In this document: in pieces, positions 61,909-64,000 of the stretch | How positions within the stretch are numbered: the first letter of the stretch is position 1 | Layout: every line of letters starts with the position of its first letter | Assembly: GCA_035412805.1 (NCBI GenBank) | Contig: DAONVO010000002.1 | Location: 3,611-67,610, forward strand | DNA from: DTU018 sp029550685 | GTDB lineage: Bacteria; Bacillota; Syntrophomonadia; Syntrophomonadales; Syntrophomonadaceae | DNA: 64,000 nt | Direction of reading: 5' to 3' | The notes under the pieces: model-generated | Told to the model about the DNA's origin: nothing | The model's input: the letters and a program-made list of their open reading frames with translations, nothing else | Databases searched by the model: none | Position numbers and translations under genes: made by a program

Positions 61909-63102
61909 CTATTTTGCTCGCTTCTTTAATTCAGCTGTTACAAAAGCATCGGCAGCTTTAGATGCCTTTTCGGCATTGTCCACCATAAGCTCAGCTAAAC
62001 GAGCCGCTTTCTTACTGTCTTCACTGATTACATCCAATAAAACGGCTGCCCGTTCTTCGTCATCAATAAGTCTTTTGGCCATCTTATCCGGATTTTTCTC
62101 AAAAGCCTTAATCATAGCGTCAATCTTTTTCTGACGGGCTTCCGGATCACCAGCAGTTTGCTCATTAGTATCTTTCGATTGAGCCGCAGCCTTGGCCTGA
62201 GCTTGAGCTTCTTTTTCAGCTTTAATATTCTCAGCCCGCTTCTCTACCTCATCCAGGTAGCGCCCGGCTTCTACAAAATGACGATCTATACCGACGGCTT
62301 TGCGGGACTCACCCGCTGCCAGTGCCACCAGTTCAGTTACATAGTAAACAGGTAAATCAAACTTGGTGTCAAACTCTTTTTCCACTGCTCCCTGGCGCAT
62401 ATCAAGGTTCATTCCGCACAGTGGACAGGCGGTTACAATACATTCCGCACCTGTCGCCTTGGCATTGCGCAGGATTTCATATAGCATACGATTGCCCACT
62501 TCCGGGCGGGAAGTCACCAGAGAAGCTCCGCAGCACTCGGTTTTATGGGCCCAATCCAAAGTCTCAGCCCCTAAAGCTCTAACTATCCGGTCCATGGTTT
62601 GGGGGTCTTCAGAATCGTCAAATCCGGTATGTTCAACCGGCCGTACCAGAAGACATCCATAATAACAGACCGCTTTCATTCCCAGCAGCGGCTTGGTGAC
62701 TTTGCTGGCAATCTGCTCAATCCCAATCTGATTGGCTAATACATCCAATATAGAGACTGTTTCCGTAGTGCCCTGAATGTCCATTTCAATAACCTGAGCA
62801 ATGGTCTCCCGCATTTCGGGATCATGTTTAATCACATGTTCAGCGGTTCTGTGCCGGTTGTAACAGGCTGCACAAGGAGCCAGCATGGGCAAGCCCATTT
62901 GCTCAGCGATAGCCAGATTACGGGCCGGTAATGACAGGGACAGGAGTTTATTGGTGTTATGTCCGGAGGTAGCACCGCAGCAGTTCCAGTCGTCCAATTC
63001 CACAAGTTCGATTCCCAGAATCTCTGCTGTACGTTCTGTGGACATTCCATATTCCATACCGCTTCCTTCTAAAGAGCATCCAGGATAGTAAGCTAATCTC
63101 AT
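61909..63102 (-). CDS. hdrB: HdrB, CCG-domain catalytic subunit, with long C-terminal helical extension
   Basis: HdrB binds two non-cubane [4Fe-4S] clusters and reduces a disulfide. The 397-residue protein has two CCG domains: YYPGCSLEG, WNCCGATSG, APCAACYNR; then CYYGCLLVRP, ECCGASLV, CPLCGMNLD. Known HdrB proteins end near residue 290-300. Here about 110 further residues follow, rich in Lys, Ala, Glu and Asp and predicted helical (KAEKEAQAQAKAAAQSKD onward). The partner disulfide in a bacterium without CoM/CoB is unknown; DsrC- or thioredoxin-like proteins have been proposed elsewhere. Confidence 0.93.
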   Translation of the reverse strand: MRLAYYPGCSLEGSGMEYGMSTERTAEILGIELVELDDWNCCGATSGHNTNKLLSLSLPARNLAIAEQMGLPMLAPCAACYNRHRTAEHVIKHDPEMRETIAQVIEMDIQGTTETVSILDVLANQIGIEQIASKVTKPLLGMKAVCYYGCLLVRPVEHTGFDDSEDPQTMDRIVRALGAETLDWAHKTECCGASLVTSRPEVGNRMLYEILRNAKATGAECIVTACPLCGMNLDMRQGAVEKEFDTKFDLPVYYVTELVALAAGESRKAVGIDRHFVEAGRYLDEVEKRAENIKAEKEAQAQAKAAAQSKDTNEQTAGDPEARQKKIDAMIKAFEKNPDKMAKRLIDDEERAAVLLDVISEDSKKAARLAELMVDNAEKASKAADAFVTAELKKRAK

Positions 63103-63105
63103 GTC

Positions 63106-63675
63106 TTATTCACCTCCCAGTTGCTGCACTTTGTCGAAAATCTTTTTAATATGATCCCGGTTTTTTATCTTAGTGGGAAGAACACTTATTTTACCGCGTT
63201 TCATCATAGGCAGTCCATATTGAGCGTCCTTGAACGGCTGCATGGTTTTAAGATTGTGCTGCAACAGCAATCCGGCTTCGTAGGTACGTCCGAACAGCTT
63301 GACTCCCGTCAGGAAAGCCTGATTGAAAGCCGCCACTTTTTTATCAGTAATCAGGCCCTGGCGCAGAGCTTCACGACGCAGGGTATCCATTAGAGAAGCA
63401 ATATCCACCCCTCGCGGGCAGCGAGTCGAACAAGTTTCACAACTGGCACATATCCATATGCTCTCAGCTTTTAAGGCCTGTTTAACCATGCCTAATTGCA
63501 GCAGGCGAATTACCTGCCGGGGAGGATAGTCCATTGCGAAAGCAGCCGGGCATCCTGCCGAACATTTACCACATTGATAGCAAAGGTTCACATTGGTTCC
63601 GGCTTCCGCTTCCAGCCTGCGGATCAGTTGCTGGTCTGCTTCGCAAGCGGGAATTAGTTTCACAGCTTTTTCCAC
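63106..63675 (-). CDS. hdrC: HdrC, iron-sulfur subunit
   Basis: The 189-residue protein has two [4Fe-4S] sites, NLCYQCGKCSAGCPAAF and WICASCETCSTRCPRGVD, which link HdrA to HdrB. It is the first gene of the operon and starts at GTG 63675 after AAGGGG. The basic C-terminal tail (about 155-189) is typical. No membrane anchor (HdrE) is present, so the complex is the soluble HdrABC type. Confidence 0.94.
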   Translation of the reverse strand: MEKAVKLIPACEADQQLIRRLEAEAGTNVNLCYQCGKCSAGCPAAFAMDYPPRQVIRLLQLGMVKQALKAESIWICASCETCSTRCPRGVDIASLMDTLRREALRQGLITDKKVAAFNQAFLTGVKLFGRTYEAGLLLQHNLKTMQPFKDAQYGLPMMKRGKISVLPTKIKNRDHIKKIFDKVQQLGGE

Positions 63676-63712
63676 GATACTAAGCCCCTTTCCTGAAACG
63701 GAATATATAATA

Positions 63713-63762
63713 AATCAGCCTAGATTTGCACTAGACTGCCATAATCAGCCCTAGATGTACTA
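63713..63762. repeat. two direct repeats in the hdrC leader
   Basis: AATCAGCCTAGATTTGCACTA (in part, 63713-63733) and AATCAGCCCTAGATGTACTA (63743-63762) are 30 bases apart, about three helical turns, between the predicted promoter and hdrC. They may bind a regulator of the operon. Confidence 0.55.
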
Positions 63763-63788
63763 TATTCGACAAATATTGCTCCTTACTC

Positions 63789-63817
63789 ATAATACGCAAG
63801 TCTGTAGTATTTGACAA
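63789..63817 (-). promoter_or_regulatory. predicted sigma-A promoter of the hdrCBA-floxDCBA operon
   Basis: Minus strand: TTGTCA (63817-63812), 17 bases, TATTAT (63794-63789), giving a leader of about 110 bases. The remaining upstream DNA to 64000 is AT-rich and shows no gene. Confidence 0.65.
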
Positions 63818-64000
63818 CCAAAGTTGAACACTTGGGAAACCTTTTCCCCGAATTCTCCATAAAGAAACACTTATCAATTATCATTTCCAATACTTACCAG
63901 TTATGCCCTAATACCAAATAATTTAAGTCAAATGTTATTTCATTATAAAATAAATAGGCTACACAGTAGTGTTAAAATTTTGTTAACAATGACTCTTTTT

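Overview
The window reads as chromosome from a low-to-mid GC, anaerobic, endospore-lineage Firmicute, most like a syntrophic Clostridium of the Syntrophomonas kind. The grounds are gene orders shared with Bacillus subtilis (rarA-mnmA-PRC protein-AI-2E transporter-alaS-ireB-ruvX-DUF1292-mltG-U32, and gerM-murI-rph-rdgB-yfcE), beta-oxidation thiolases, an HdrABC-FloxABCD electron-transfer operon, oxygen-sensitive class I fumarase, and selenocysteine use. Species assignment is inference. No tRNA, rRNA, CRISPR array, prophage or transposase gene was seen.

Layout. 1-2.9 kb: 5' part of clpB under a promoter overlapped by a CtsR-type operator, then a MarR regulator. 2.9-16.6 kb (minus strand): uracil salvage (uraA, upp), a class B penicillin-binding protein, the mltG/U32/VanW wall and tRNA-modification group, alaS with ireB and ruvX, an AI-2E-type exporter and small proteins. 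16.9-23.8 kb: mnmA, rarA, trxA with a CsoR-type sensor, and envelope/PRC-barrel/TPR proteins. 24.0-27.0 kb: two practically identical tandem thiolase genes. 27.1-29.8 kb: a Ku/LigD end-joining operon in which the ligase and polymerase domains are separate genes. 29.8-30.7 kb: gene-free DNA filled with copies of a structured repeat. 30.8-38.4 kb: a complete glycine cleavage operon with lipoate ligase. 38.5-46.3 kb: yfcE-rdgB-rph, fumarase, an HgdB/activator pair, murI, a second full copy of the structured repeat, and gerM. 46.6-49.6 kb: a chelatase-like AAA+/VWA pair. 50-53.5 kb: LytTR regulator, radical SAM protein, DegV, and a DUF1285-like protein. 53.6-56.3 kb: a fused class III aminotransferase/acyl-thioester reductase. 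56.7-63.7 kb: the operon hdrC-hdrB-hdrA-floxD-floxC-floxB-floxA.

The three strongest observations are as follows. (1) hdrA and floxD each contain one in-frame TGA at a position normally held by cysteine, each followed by a SECIS-like hairpin, so both are read as selenoproteins and not as broken genes. (2) An interspersed element has two full copies (about 30.3-30.7 and 45.2-45.6 kb) whose roughly 195-nt cores fold into nested stems supported by compensatory base changes, and it carries hairpins with GGA in the loop. This is a candidate structured RNA or mobile RNA element. (3) An aminotransferase is fused to a reductase resembling the cyanobacterial long-chain acyl-ACP reductase, with the reductase catalytic cysteine apparently retained. 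This suggests one polypeptide linking acyl thioester, aldehyde and amine.

Together the metabolic genes fit an anaerobe that cleaves acyl-CoA by thiolysis, feeds or draws NADH electrons through the Flox-Hdr complex, and runs one-carbon/glycine metabolism.
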